The notes below the pieces were generated by a model. It was given only the letters and a program-made list of their open reading frames with translations. It ran no database searches and was not told the origin of the DNA. The translations under genes and the position numbers were made by a program. A stretch of DNA of 64,000 nt from Maricaulis salignorans (GTDB taxonomy: Bacteria > Pseudomonadota > Alphaproteobacteria > Caulobacterales > Maricaulaceae), in the NCBI RefSeq assembly GCF_900103475.1, contig NZ_FNHG01000003.1:62001-126000 (forward strand), in the 5' to 3' direction. Shown here piece after piece: positions 6,691 to 15,486 of the stretch (position 1 is the stretch's first letter; each line of letters starts with the position of its first letter).

Positions 6691-8946
6691 ATGCGCACTT
6701 CTTTTATCGGACTGGTTTTGTGTGGCCTGCTTGGCGGAGGCGCTATCGCGCAAACCCCGGCGGACCAGGTCTTTTCCGGTGAACTTACCGAAGACATGGC
6801 ACGCGCCGATTTCGCGATCCAGCTCGAGGCAGGCCAGCTTGTCACGCTGACGACCGCATCGAGCGACCGGCTCGACACCATCCTGACCCTGAGCGGGCCG
6901 GATGGTGAACTCCTCGGCGAGAATGATGACTATCAGATGGGCGATCTGACCTCGCGTCTGGTGTATCTGCCGACGGCGAGCGGGCGCTATACTGCGGAGG
7001 TCACCAGTTATGGCGGCGCGCTGGGCGGTTTCTCCCTGACCTTGTCACACGGTCTTGATGTCGGGCTGTCCGATGCGGCGCAAATCCTGCGCGAGGAAAG
7101 CGTGAGTTTTGACGCCAGCCGTACCGAGGCGCGCTTCGATGCCGATCTGGCCGCCGGCGATATCCTCGTCGCCTCGACCTTCGCGCTCAGCGATTCGATT
7201 GATTCCACCCTGGCCCTGCTCGGTCCTGATGGCAGTATCATCGCCCAGAATGATGATCGCGGCGATGGCACGCTCAACTCGCAAATCATCTATCTGATCG
7301 AACAGCCTGGTCCCCACCAGCTTCTGGTCAGCACTTATGGCGGCGACGGGGAAGGCGATCTGGCCGTGTCCATGGCGATCGATCCGGACGCTGAACTCCC
7401 GTTCGATTTCACCGCGATCGGGGGCGTGCCCATCGCCAGCCATAGCGGCGAGATCAATGATGACCAGGTGTCGCATGAATTTGCCGTGCCGCTGGAGGCG
7501 GGGCAGACCCTGCTCGCCCTCGCCGATGCCCTCAGCGGTGATCTCGACCCGGTGCTGCGCCTGAACGGACCCGATGGCTATCCGGTGGCGATGAATGATG
7601 ACCGCGGCGACGGCTCGCTCAATTCCGCGATTGCCTTCACCGCCCCGCAGCGCGCCACCTATCAACTCGAACTCTCGCGCTATCGCGGTGGCGCCAGCAG
7701 CGGTCTGTTTGAGCTCGCCCTGTCCTCGGTTGACGCGTCTGTGGTCGACCTGATCCAGGACTTGCTGGAAAATTCGGTGACATTGAGCGGGCCTGAATTG
7801 CTCCACGAAACCGAGGATTTCAGCATTTACTACACGCTCGAGGGCGCTGATGCCTCCAGCGAGGCCTATGTGCACTCCGTTGGCGTGGCCTTGCAGGAAA
7901 TGCTGGTCGCCCAGGTCGAGCAAGGCGGCTGGGCCGAACCGGTCCGCGACGAAAATGGCCGTTACCGTGCCTATGTCGCTGACGCCGAAGGCTCGATGGG
8001 CGTGACCCGGCCGGTCCAGGTCGTGTTCGACAATCCCAATACGCGCGATGTGCGCGAAACCGCGGCGGCCCGCACGCTATTCCTGATCGACAATGATTTC
8101 CTCGGCATGGGCAAGACCGCACCGATCCACGCCTTGATGCGCGCCACCGTCACCCATGAATTCAATCACGTCGTGCAATACGGCTATGACGGCGAAGAAG
8201 GCCTGGACTGGCTCTATGAAGCCACGGCCTCCTGGATCGAAACCACTACGGTGGGCGCTGACCAGGATGCGACCGATTATACCGAAGCCGATTTCGAAAC
8301 GCCGCAATTGTGCTGGACCACGACCGTTGAGGGGCATGATTACGGCCAGTGGACGCTGCTGCAATCGCTCGCCGATCGCTATGGCGATGAGTTCATGGTC
8401 CGGATCTGGGAAAACAGCGTCGAGCTCGACGGGTTCGAAACCCTGCAAGCCGCGCTCGATGATCACCGCACAACCATCCCCGATGTCATCCAGCGCTGGC
8501 GGGCGCAGAATTATGCCCGCGCCTATGATCTGGCCCCCCTCTTCCCGATCGCGGTTCACCGCCAGCACACGCTGAGCCGCGAAGGCCGCTGGACGCTGAA
8601 GGGCGGGCTCGAACAACTCGGCGCCAATTATCTCGGTTTCGAACTCGATGGCCGCTACCAGATCGCGCTGAGCGGTGACGACAATCTGGAAGTGCTTGCT
8701 CTGGGCCAGCGCAATGGTGACATCGAGATCATTCCCCTCGGCCGTAGCGGAATTGTCGACACGACGGGTTTTGAATCGACCGCGCTGATGGTGTTCAACC
8801 GGGCGATGCCGGAAGCGCCGGGCATGTGTAGCAGTACGGGCTATTCGATCGAGGTCTCACCGTCGACCCGACGCCCGGCCCGCGCCGCCTATCGCTTCAG
8901 CGATGAGCACCTGGTCCCGGCCGAGCGCTCCGGGACAGAGGGCTAG
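6691..8946 (+). CDS. Secreted putative zinc metallopeptidase with pre-peptidase-like beta domains
   Basis: 751 residues from MRTSFIGLV, with a GGGGGA site and a signal peptide ending at AIAQ. The N-terminal two thirds hold three repeated beta-sandwich units, each with the PPC-type core LDxxLxLxGPDG ... NDD, near residues 60-90, 170-200 and 285-315. The catalytic region has HEFNH (HExxH, about residue 489) and a following LYEATASWIE that could give the third zinc ligand, as in gluzincin peptidases. A beta-rich tail follows. It probably acts outside the cytoplasm on proteins; the exact peptidase family is not assigned. Confidence 0.75.
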   Translation: MRTSFIGLVLCGLLGGGAIAQTPADQVFSGELTEDMARADFAIQLEAGQLVTLTTASSDRLDTILTLSGPDGELLGENDDYQMGDLTSRLVYLPTASGRYTAEVTSYGGALGGFSLTLSHGLDVGLSDAAQILREESVSFDASRTEARFDADLAAGDILVASTFALSDSIDSTLALLGPDGSIIAQNDDRGDGTLNSQIIYLIEQPGPHQLLVSTYGGDGEGDLAVSMAIDPDAELPFDFTAIGGVPIASHSGEINDDQVSHEFAVPLEAGQTLLALADALSGDLDPVLRLNGPDGYPVAMNDDRGDGSLNSAIAFTAPQRATYQLELSRYRGGASSGLFELALSSVDASVVDLIQDLLENSVTLSGPELLHETEDFSIYYTLEGADASSEAYVHSVGVALQEMLVAQVEQGGWAEPVRDENGRYRAYVADAEGSMGVTRPVQVVFDNPNTRDVRETAAARTLFLIDNDFLGMGKTAPIHALMRATVTHEFNHVVQYGYDGEEGLDWLYEATASWIETTTVGADQDATDYTEADFETPQLCWTTTVEGHDYGQWTLLQSLADRYGDEFMVRIWENSVELDGFETLQAALDDHRTTIPDVIQRWRAQNYARAYDLAPLFPIAVHRQHTLSREGRWTLKGGLEQLGANYLGFELDGRYQIALSGDDNLEVLALGQRNGDIEIIPLGRSGIVDTTGFESTALMVFNRAMPEAPGMCSSTGYSIEVSPSTRRPARAAYRFSDEHLVPAERSGTEG

Positions 8947-9006
8947 CGCCACCGCGACCGCCGGCTTGAATCCTGCTATACACCGCCGTGCAAGGGAGGT
9001 GTGGGC

Positions 9007-9873
9007 ATGCCGTTATCAGGAGTGAAAACCGGCATCTGCCTCGCGGCGACCCTGTTTGCGACAGCCTGTGCCAGTTGGGATCAACCGCTGGCGCTGGCGG
9101 TGTGTGGTCCGGTCAAGCTTGAGCTCAAATACAAGAGCGACGGCCATCTCGACACCGCCTATATCGTCGCGCGCCATGCCGGCTGGGATGCAGTCGATGC
9201 GGCCGAACTGGCGTTTTACACCCAGGCGCCGGATGATTTCGCTGCGGCCTACTCGGCCCCGAGCGGGTCGGCGCGCCTGTTGGCCCTGCAGTTCGACCGC
9301 GCACATTTGCTCTCATCCGTCCTGCACTCGCTGCATGGCGGCGGTGCCGACGATGTCGCGCATCGCCAGCGCGTCTTGGCGCAGATGATCGGCGAGATGA
9401 CGCGCGCCTGGGATGACCCGGCGCGGCAGGGCGAGCATTGGAAGGCCGGGTTTCTGGTCCATGCCCTCGGCGACAGTTATGCCCATGTCTGGGGCGTCAA
9501 TCAGAACCAGGCCGGCTCGGTGGCCTATAACCCGGTCGCTGGCCATATTCCCGACGGGCTGGTGCGCGGGGATCCCGACAATATCGACGCCAATTTCCCC
9601 AATTATGCGCGCTATGTCCGGGCCTTGTTCGCGGCCCTCGACCGGGGCCAGGGCGATGCGCTCGCGCTTGAAGCCTATCTTGCCGATGTCGAACGGGCGG
9701 TGGCCCGCGAAGCCGGCGGCGCCGACGGGGTAACCACGGCCTTGATCCGCAGCACCAGCACGGATGATTACCGCAGTCGTCAAAGACTTGATTGCCCGGC
9801 CTGGACGGCCCGGCTGGATTATGAGCGCGGGGTCCGGCCCTTCCTGCAGCAGGTCGAGGCGCGGCTGGGCTAG
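9007..9873 (+). CDS. Lipoprotein of unknown function with a phospholipase C-like His/Asp motif
   Basis: 288 residues. The ATG at 9007 lies 6 nt after GGGAGG, a better start than the in-frame GTG at 9001. Its signal has a lipobox-like end (LFATACAS). The central motif GFLVHALGDSYAHVWG, plus further His and Asp residues (HLLSSVLHSLHG, DDVAHRQR), resembles the metal-binding helices of the zinc phospholipase C / S1-P1 nuclease-like families. That similarity is by eye. The gene ends 4 nt into the convergent BLUF gene. Confidence 0.55.
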   Translation: MPLSGVKTGICLAATLFATACASWDQPLALAVCGPVKLELKYKSDGHLDTAYIVARHAGWDAVDAAELAFYTQAPDDFAAAYSAPSGSARLLALQFDRAHLLSSVLHSLHGGGADDVAHRQRVLAQMIGEMTRAWDDPARQGEHWKAGFLVHALGDSYAHVWGVNQNQAGSVAYNPVAGHIPDGLVRGDPDNIDANFPNYARYVRALFAALDRGQGDALALEAYLADVERAVAREAGGADGVTTALIRSTSTDDYRSRQRLDCPAWTARLDYERGVRPFLQQVEARLG

Positions 9874-10325
9874 CCTTCCCTGCGGGCGGGCTCGGATGGC
9901 AGGATCTGCGTCACGCCGGTGGTCAGGGTGCTGACGCGCCGGGCGATATCGACCAGCTGACCGTGGGTGGCCAGCTGGGGATTGGGAATCCAGGGCGTTC
10001 CGGCCAGACCGTCGGGCGGCGTGCGCACGAAGACGGACCAGTCGCCGAACATCCGCTCACTCACCTCGGAATAACCCGTCAGGACAAGATCGCCATGATG
10101 CGGATTATTCTCGATCCGCTTCAGGGTGCGATAGAGCGGGCTGCGGCGCCCTTCCAGCACCTGCACGAAATGCGGCCCGTCCACCAGCAGCACGCCGGTC
10201 AGCCCGTGCGCAGGATTATTGCGCAATCCGGCATCGAGAATGTCGCGCAGATAACGCTCATCCTCGGCCTTGTCCGCGGCTGTCCAGGTGCGGCGGCTAT
10301 AGAAGGCAAACTGGCACAATAACAT
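9870..10325 (-). CDS. BLUF-domain blue-light photoreceptor
   Basis: 151 residues, essentially a single BLUF domain that binds FAD and switches on blue light. The flavin-contact residues are present: Tyr9 (FAFYSRR), Asn36/37 (RNNPAHGLTG), Gln55 (FVQVLEG) and Trp96 (FGDWSV). No output domain is attached, so it must signal through a protein partner. It starts 9 nt after the stop of the globin-coupled chemoreceptor on the same strand, with AGGGTAGGG in front. The two are very likely co-transcribed, which would join light and oxygen sensing. Confidence 0.85.
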   Translation of the reverse strand: MLLCQFAFYSRRTWTAADKAEDERYLRDILDAGLRNNPAHGLTGVLLVDGPHFVQVLEGRRSPLYRTLKRIENNPHHGDLVLTGYSEVSERMFGDWSVFVRTPPDGLAGTPWIPNPQLATHGQLVDIARRVSTLTTGVTQILPSEPARREG

Positions 10326-10334
10326 TGGTGCGCC

Positions 10335-11690
10335 CTACCCTGCCCGTGCCTTCGTCATGAATTGGGCAACGCGCTCATTGAGCTGGCCCATTTCATCGCG
10401 GACTGATGCGGAGGAATGGGTCACTTGCCGGGCGGCCTCGCCCGCCTCGCGCACGCTGGCCTCAAGCGCATTGGTGGCCCGGGAGCTGTTCTGGTTGCCC
10501 GTCGCTGCCTCGGTCGTGTTGCGGACAATCTCCCGCGTCACCACCGATTGTTCCTCGACGGCTGCCGTGATGGTCACCGCCGCGGAATTGACCGAGTTTA
10601 TGGTTTCACGGATGGCATCGATCACCGTATTGGCGCGCGTCGTCGCGGCCTGGACGTCGGCGATCTGGCGGGCGATCTGATCCGTCGCCTTAGCGGTTTG
10701 TCCCGCCAGCGCCTTCACTTCACTGGCGACCACCGCAAACCCCTTGCCGGATTCGCCCGCACGCGCCGATTCGATTGTCGCATTCAGCGCCAGAAGATTG
10801 GTCTGCTCGGCGATTTCCTGGATCAGGCTGACGGCGCTGCCGATCTCTGCGGCCGCGATGTTGAGTTCCTTCATCGTGTCGCTCGCAGCCGTGACCTGCT
10901 CGACCGCTTCGATCGTGATGGCGGAGGTGCGCGCGACCTGATCGGCGATTTCGCGCGACGAGGCTTCCATTTCGCCGGCAGCGACGGAAACCGACTTGAC
11001 GTTTGCAGCCGCTTCCTCGGCGCCTGCAGCGGCTGTCGAGGCCTCGCCCAGCGTGTTGTCGACGACCCGCGAGACCAGATCTGCCGCCTCATCGAGCGCC
11101 CGGGAGGTCTCGGTCAGTCGGCCGATAACACCGGACACGCCCTGTTCGAACGTGTCGGCGACCTCGATCCGGCTTTGCTGGGCCTTGGCTTCGGCTTCCT
11201 CAAGATAGACGGAAACGCCCATCTCAATATCCAGAAAAATCGCACGCACCAGGGCGTCGATATAGGTTTCGGCGGTGCGGGTGTCGGGCTTGCCGATTCC
11301 GATCGGTGCACCCTTGCAACCCTCGCGCACCGCACCCCTCAAAAGCTCGGATGCGACCGTGGCATAGCCGGCGATATAGTATCGCGGCGCCAGACCGATA
11401 TCGCTATGGACCCGGCCAACGCGGCGGATCGTGTCGAAATAGGTGTCGTTATACTGGCCGCTGAGAATATTATTCCAGTGGTCGACCTGTTTGGTCATGG
11501 CGTGGTCGCGGTGTTGGTCATCGCGGAATAAATGGGCGACTTCCGGCGCCCGTGAGACCGTGGCGTAGAACAGGCTGAGGCCCCGTTCCACGCTTGGGGC
11601 AAGCGGCGCCTTGATGTCACGCAGTGCCGCGCGCACGCCTTGGTCGATGCCGATAAAGTCGAGTCTGTCCTGTCCGCTCTGGTCTGCCAT
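10335..11690 (-). CDS. Globin-coupled methyl-accepting chemotaxis protein (HemAT-like, soluble)
   Basis: 451 residues from [10 protein letters not shown], preceded by GGGGGG; the longer open frame has no ribosome site. Residues about 20-180 form a protoglobin-type heme domain, with the candidate proximal His near residue 95 in [18 protein letters not shown]. No membrane helix follows. The rest is a cytoplasmic signalling domain with the hairpin tip [21 protein letters not shown] (shown here as 21 in two halves: [21 protein letters not shown]), which contacts CheA/CheW. It senses oxygen or another heme ligand. Its partner is the downstream BLUF gene. Confidence 0.9.
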   Translation of the reverse strand: MADQSGQDRLDFIGIDQGVRAALRDIKAPLAPSVERGLSLFYATVSRAPEVAHLFRDDQHRDHAMTKQVDHWNNILSGQYNDTYFDTIRRVGRVHSDIGLAPRYYIAGYATVASELLRGAVREGCKGAPIGIGKPDTRTAETYIDALVRAIFLDIEMGVSVYLEEAEAKAQQSRIEVADTFEQGVSGVIGRLTETSRALDEAADLVSRVVDNTLGEASTAAAGAEEAAANVKSVSVAAGEMEASSREIADQVARTSAITIEAVEQVTAASDTMKELNIAAAEIGSAVSLIQEIAEQTNLLALNATIESARAGESGKGFAVVASEVKALAGQTAKATDQIARQIADVQAATTRANTVIDAIRETINSVNSAAVTITAAVEEQSVVTREIVRNTTEAATGNQNSSRATNALEASVREAGEAARQVTHSSASVRDEMGQLNERVAQFMTKARAG

Positions 11691-11771
11691 ATTTCCCCCC
11701 GGGAATGAGCTGAGCCTGCGCGGCAAGGTCCGGCAGGTCTGGTCGATGAAGGCAGCTTGGCGGGCGGGAGG

Positions 11772-11787
11772 GTTAATAAGCATTAAC
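11772..11787. promoter_or_regulatory. Palindrome upstream of the chemoreceptor gene
   Basis: GTTAAT-AAGC-ATTAAC, a perfect 6-bp inverted repeat, 82 bp before the chemoreceptor start. It contains two TTAA half-sites 6 bp apart, close to but not matching the CtrA consensus (TTAA-N7-TTAA). It could be a CtrA-family or other operator. Confidence 0.4.
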
Positions 11788-11802
11788 ACTGACTGGATTG
11801 CC

Positions 11803-11819
11803 GGAATAAAGAAATTTCC
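11803..11819. promoter_or_regulatory. Operator-like motif shared with the XRE gene upstream region
   Basis: GGAATAAAGAAATTTCC lies between the XRE stop and the chemoreceptor start. The same core, GGAATAAAGAAATT, occurs at 12571 upstream of the XRE gene. Both have inverted GGAA/TTCC ends. The pair is a natural candidate for the binding site of the XRE protein encoded between them. Confidence 0.5.
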
Positions 11820-11823
11820 CGTT

Positions 11824-12483
11824 CTATTTCCGTAGCTTCGCGGTCTTCTCGTCAAGATCGGGTCGCCGCGTGGCCAGCCCCGCCTGCCCCTCAAGGGTCA
11901 GGCGGCCATCCCATTCGAGCTCGGTCTGGGCGAACTCTGTTTCGGTGATCGGGATCGTGATGGTGTGCCACATGCAGCGGTTGGGGCCGGTGCCGATCGG
12001 AATGTGGATGGACTTCATGGCCGTGGGCTCGGCACTGGCCTGACGGTGCCAGATATGCCCGGCGGCGCCCTGGAGTGCGCCCTCATGTTTGAGCTCTGTC
12101 AGCGTGCGGATCCCCTCCATGAAAGAGGTGAGATCCGGGCATAGCAGGGGCTGGTTCTCCCGGCATTCATGGAAGGGCGAGCGGGGCGAGGCATTGCCCT
12201 GGCTGGAGGCCAGCAGGGTGAAGGGCCTGCTGCCCTCGATCAGGCAGGCCATATGCGGGCAGAGGCGGACCGTCAGCATCACCTGGTCAAGCAATGAAAT
12301 CTGTTCCGGCGCGCCCAACAGGTCTTCGATCCGGGACAGGGTATCGCCGCGCGGCCGGATCTGTCCGGCTTCAAGCCGGGACAGATATCCCTGGCTGATC
12401 TTGAGCAGGGAGGCCAGGGTTTGTTGCTTCATTCCAGCCTGGATACGTAGTCGTCTAAGCCTCTCCCCCCAAGCTTGCCTCAT
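11824..12483 (-). CDS. XRE-family transcriptional regulator with a C-terminal ligand-like domain
   Basis: 219 residues. The N-terminal helix-turn-helix (about 9-62; [20 protein letters not shown]) is of the Cro/CI type. Residues 80-219 form an unassigned domain with several Cys and His ([29 protein letters not shown]), which might bind metal or a redox ligand. It is transcribed toward the chemoreceptor-BLUF genes, and matching palindromic motifs sit before both units, so it probably controls itself and them. The ligand is unknown. Confidence 0.75.
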   Translation of the reverse strand: MRQAWGERLRRLRIQAGMKQQTLASLLKISQGYLSRLEAGQIRPRGDTLSRIEDLLGAPEQISLLDQVMLTVRLCPHMACLIEGSRPFTLLASSQGNASPRSPFHECRENQPLLCPDLTSFMEGIRTLTELKHEGALQGAAGHIWHRQASAEPTAMKSIHIPIGTGPNRCMWHTITIPITETEFAQTELEWDGRLTLEGQAGLATRRPDLDEKTAKLRK

Positions 12484-12842
12484 GTTCCATACCTTGACGC
12501 CAATCTAGTCCCATGACGGCCCAATCTAGGTCGAAGACCTCACAGTCACTATGGTTTTATGCAGAAAACGGGAATAAAGAAATTCCTATAACCCACCGAT
12601 TTGCTTGGTTATTTGGGCGTCCTGGTGGCCGGGGTGCGCTCTGCAATCTCGAGCTGAACCGGGCTCGAACCTGCCCCGAAAGGCGGGAAGGCCGCGTCAG
12701 GACAGTGGCATCAGGGCCCAGCACCGGGCCCCGGGCTGGGCTTTACTTCCCCGCCGCCGCGCGGGCCATGGGTCGCCTGAGCCCCCTCGAGAACCAGCCC
12801 GGCACGGGGCCTTCACCGATCTTGACGAAGCTGGAACCGGCC
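12484..12842. other. Intergenic region upstream of the XRE gene
   Basis: About 360 bases without a supported gene. It holds the operator-like motif at 12571-12586 and the presumed XRE promoter. The remaining plus-strand frames are GC-rich, lack ribosome sites and have low-complexity Arg/Pro translations. Confidence 0.4.
12571..12586. promoter_or_regulatory. Operator-like inverted repeat upstream of the XRE gene
   Basis: GGAAT-AAAGAA-ATTCC, a perfect 5-bp inverted repeat 88 bp before the XRE start. It shares 14 consecutive bases with the motif at 11803-11819. Likely an autoregulatory site. Confidence 0.5.
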
Positions 12843-13181
12843 CTATCCGCCGCGGCGTGCTCTCCAGGCTGCCAGCACCTGTTCGCGCACCGCGACCGGC
12901 TGGGCATCGACAGCAGCGCCCAGGGCCTGCAGGTCGGCGCGGGCGCTATGGAGCTGGTCGACCAGTGACATCACCATTTCCAATGCCTCGTCGGCGAGCT
13001 CATGGCTCTGTTCCAGCTCACAGATCAACTGCAAGCGGGCACAATCGACCGGCGCGAAGAGCGGCCCCGCCTCGCCCTGGATGGGCATGATAATGCCGAT
13101 CTCGATATAGGTGGTGAGCCGTTCGGCTGTCAGTGCCGCAACAGCGTCTATGATTTCATTGGCGGTCAGGTTCTCGCTCAT
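12843..13181 (-). CDS. cbpM: Chaperone modulator CbpM
   Basis: 112 residues with the MerR-like fold expected of CbpM: a short N terminus, then TYIEIGIIMPI and CARLQLICELEQSHEL, which aligns with the family's DNA-binding-like helices, then a long helix with MSLVDQLHSARADL. CbpM binds the J domain of CbpA and restrains its activity. The ATG overlaps the cbpA stop by 4 nt, the classic arrangement, so the two proteins are made together. Confidence 0.85.
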   Translation of the reverse strand: MSENLTANEIIDAVAALTAERLTTYIEIGIIMPIQGEAGPLFAPVDCARLQLICELEQSHELADEALEMVMSLVDQLHSARADLQALGAAVDAQPVAVREQVLAAWRARRGG

Positions 13182-14101
13182 GACATCATCTCCCTGCGCG
13201 GATCATAGGCATGGGTTTCGCGCCAGCTCTCCATGAAGCTGCGCAGCGATTCGTCCATCTCCGGTGGCGAGACAATGCGCAATTCAACGCGCTGATCACC
13301 GCGCGGCGTCTGGCCCGGCCGCTGCACGCCGCGTCCGCGCAGCCGCAGGACCTGGCCGCTGCTGGCCCCCTTGGGAATGGACAGGGAGACCGGCCCGTCA
13401 ATCGTCGGCGCCTCGACCTTGCCGCCAAGTATGGCTTCATCAAGCGAGATCGGCAGGGTCAGCAGGATATCATTACCCTCACGGCGGAATAGTTTGTGCG
13501 GCCGGACCGACAGCGTTACCAGCGCGTCGCCATCAGGCCCCTCGCCCAACCCCTCACCGCCCTTGCCGCGCAGGCGGATGGTCTGGCCATCGGCGGTGCC
13601 GGTCGGGATCCTGACGTCGAGGCTCTGCCCGTCCGGCAGGGTGATGCGCTTTTGCGTGCCCAGGGCCGCTTCGAGAAAATCCAGTTCGAGCTGATAGCGC
13701 CGGTCCGGACCCGGTGCGTTGAAATGAGCGCTGCGGGCACTGCCCTGGCCGCGCTGTCGCAGGATTTCCTCGAATATGTCCGAGCTGACGAACCCCTCAA
13801 ACCCGCGCGAGGATTGATAGGGATTGCCCGGCTGCTGGGCATAGTCACGATAGAAGGGACGCTCGGCCTGGCGTTCGGCGCCGCTGGCATCGATCTCGCC
13901 CTTGTCATAGCGGGCGCGCAGGTCCGGGTCCTTCAGCAGATCATGCGCCGCCGTCGCTTCGATGAAACGCGCCTGGGCGCCCGCGTCATCGGGATTGAGA
14001 TCGGGATGGCTGGTGCGCACGATCTTGCGATAAGCCTTCTTGATCTCTTCGGCGGTCGCGGTCCTGGTCACACCAAGAACCTCATAGGGATCACGGGACA
14101 T
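13178..14101 (-). CDS. cbpA: Curved DNA-binding protein CbpA (DnaJ-class co-chaperone)
   Basis: 307 residues from MSRDPYEVLGV. The J domain (1-70) has the HPD triad in TSHPDLNPDD that stimulates DnaK ATPase. A Gly/Phe-poor linker follows, then two C-terminal substrate-binding beta domains (LDVRIPTGTADGQTIRLRGKG; LSIPKGASSGQVLRLRGRG). There is no Cys-rich zinc domain, which separates it from DnaJ. A longer reading adds 13 residues and is less likely because J proteins begin right at this point. Confidence 0.9.
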   Translation of the reverse strand: MSRDPYEVLGVTRTATAEEIKKAYRKIVRTSHPDLNPDDAGAQARFIEATAAHDLLKDPDLRARYDKGEIDASGAERQAERPFYRDYAQQPGNPYQSSRGFEGFVSSDIFEEILRQRGQGSARSAHFNAPGPDRRYQLELDFLEAALGTQKRITLPDGQSLDVRIPTGTADGQTIRLRGKGGEGLGEGPDGDALVTLSVRPHKLFRREGNDILLTLPISLDEAILGGKVEAPTIDGPVSLSIPKGASSGQVLRLRGRGVQRPGQTPRGDQRVELRIVSPPEMDESLRSFMESWRETHAYDPRREMMS

Positions 14102-14191
14102 GCCTACCTCGGTTGGGCCGGTTGAAGACGCCATTGTCACCCGATCGCGCCGCGGGACAAGCGGGGGGTCAATTGCCTCGCCCGGCCAGGA

Positions 14192-14404
14192 TCAGCGCCT
14201 CGCGCGCGCGCCGGGATGCCAGAAGGCCTTGAGCAGCCAGCCGACCACGCCGCCGAGCAGAAAACTCGATCCGATCACGACTATGCGGCTGGTCTGGAAA
14301 CTCCAGAACAGCACCGTCAGTTCCACCTGGGACATGTTCTGGAAGGCAAACAGCGCGAGCAGGGCAATCAGCCCGGCGATAATCCATAATTTGATGTGAC
14401 GCAT
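14192..14404 (-). CDS. LapA-domain small inner-membrane protein
   Basis: 70 residues with the LapA/DUF1049 layout: a first membrane helix (LWIIAGLIALLALFAFQN), the typical FQNMSQVELTVLFW stretch, a second helix (VVIGSSFLLGGVVGWLL) and a basic tail. LapA proteins take part in lipopolysaccharide assembly in enterobacteria; the role here is not known. It stands alone upstream of cbpA on the same strand. Confidence 0.85.
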   Translation of the reverse strand: MRHIKLWIIAGLIALLALFAFQNMSQVELTVLFWSFQTSRIVVIGSSFLLGGVVGWLLKAFWHPGARARR

Positions 14405-14593
14405 GGTAGCCGCCTTCCCACCTGAATTCGCCCCGCAGTGTGGGCCTCCTCCGGTCCGGTGACAAGGCGATCCGCCGGGGGCGGCATGCGCGGTGCGGCC
14501 CCGTACTGTGCGGCACAGGTCTATTTCCGTTCCGGACCTTAATCGGGACGCCGGCGCTTCCTATCTAGGCGTTGAGTTATGATGGAGTGCCCC

Positions 14594-14728
14594 ATGCGGT
14601 GGGTCGGTTTGATAGTCTCCCTGGCGGTCCTCGCCAGTACAGTCTGGTTTGCTTTCGCGGCGCCGTATCAGTCGGGCGATCAGCTCGTGCTGGCTGTTGC
14701 GGCGATGGGTGGACCGGTTACCCTGTGA
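14594..14728 (+). CDS. Small single-span membrane protein (too short for standard calling)
   Basis: 44 residues from MRWVGLIVSLAVLASTVWF. A GGAG lies 6 nt before this ATG; in-frame ATGs at 14579 and 14582 would add up to 5 residues but have no site. The product is one hydrophobic helix or signal followed by a short tail ending GGPVTL. Its coding bias looks normal for the genome. No family recognised, and it may not be translated. Confidence 0.4.
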   Translation: MRWVGLIVSLAVLASTVWFAFAAPYQSGDQLVLAVAAMGGPVTL

Positions 14729-14770
14729 CCCGGACGCACGATTGACGCGCCCGCCCGAAAGGAAAATGCG

Positions 14771-15079
14771 ATGACACCATCCCCCGGCATCACCTTCACC
14801 CTTGAGGCGGACGGGCAGCGCGGCCGCTATCTGGCGCATGTCGACGGCAAGCCCGATCCGGGCGAGCTGACCTTCAGGCGCACCGGCGAGAATCGCATCC
14901 TGGTTGATCATGTCGGCGTGCCGCAAAGCCTGCGCGGCACCGGCGTCGGCGTTGCGCTGGCACATCATGTCGTCAGCGAGGCCCGCGCCAAGGGCTTCAC
15001 CATCTATCCACAATGCCCTTTCCTCGCCTCCCAGGCGCAGAAAAATCCCGATTGGGCCGATGTGGTGGAGCCGGTCTGA
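14771..15079 (+). CDS. GNAT-like N-acetyltransferase (small, YjdJ-type)
   Basis: 102 residues matching the short Acetyltransf_CG group: beta strands with GELTFRRTG and ILVDHVGVP, then the acetyl-CoA loop SLRGTGVGVALAHHVV and a final KGFTIYPQCPF, the group's usual YPxCPF. These small proteins are about 90-105 residues, so it is complete. The substrate is unknown. AAAGGAAAATGCG gives the ribosome site. Confidence 0.85.
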   Translation: MTPSPGITFTLEADGQRGRYLAHVDGKPDPGELTFRRTGENRILVDHVGVPQSLRGTGVGVALAHHVVSEARAKGFTIYPQCPFLASQAQKNPDWADVVEPV

Positions 15080-15115
15080 AGGGCGTGCGGGGCCCCTCGG
15101 TCCCGCCTGCCCGCC

Positions 15116-15475
15116 CTAGTCGAGAAATTCCCAGCTGTCCGCGCCGTCAAAATGCCGGATGCGAAGGCCCTCTATCGCCGACGGTTCAGCCATATGGGCA
15201 TTGAGGGCCATGCGCCCGCCGGCCGCCGGATCGGCGCCCTCCCAATGCGTCGTGCAGCCACAGCGCTTGCAGGAGATGAAGGCCAGGGTCTGGTCGCCCT
15301 GGAGATAGCGCACGACACTGTCAGCCCGGTAATCGAGCGTCACCCGGGCCCGGTCGGCATGGGCCCAGAGCGCCTGGGCGCGGCGGCAATAGCTGCAATT
15401 GCACCGGGTCAGCCAGTCGGGCTCGATGCTGAGCGTCCAGCGCACTGCGCCGCAATGGCATTGTCCGTCCATCAT
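15116..15475 (-). CDS. GFA/CENP-V-domain protein (glutathione-dependent formaldehyde-activating-like)
   Basis: 119 residues from MMDGQCHCGAV. The zinc-binding cysteines of the GFA fold are visible: CHCG near the start, CNCSYCRR in the middle and CKRCGC later. The archetype Gfa speeds adduct formation between formaldehyde and glutathione, but most family members are uncharacterised. The start was chosen after the upstream stop at 15487, with GAGG nearby; a longer start at 15505 would overlap that gene. frmA and fghA are in the same window but not adjacent. Confidence 0.8.
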   Translation of the reverse strand: MMDGQCHCGAVRWTLSIEPDWLTRCNCSYCRRAQALWAHADRARVTLDYRADSVVRYLQGDQTLAFISCKRCGCTTHWEGADPAAGGRMALNAHMAEPSAIEGLRIRHFDGADSWEFLD

Positions 15476-15486
15476 CGCAGCTGGCC

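Noticed and set aside
10416-11531. 371-residue plus-strand frame antisense to the chemoreceptor
   Set aside because: Arises from the high GC and codon pattern of the real minus-strand gene; no ribosome site or domain.
14579-14593. Earlier ATG codons for the 44-residue protein
   Set aside because: No ribosome site precedes them; the GGAG fits the third ATG.
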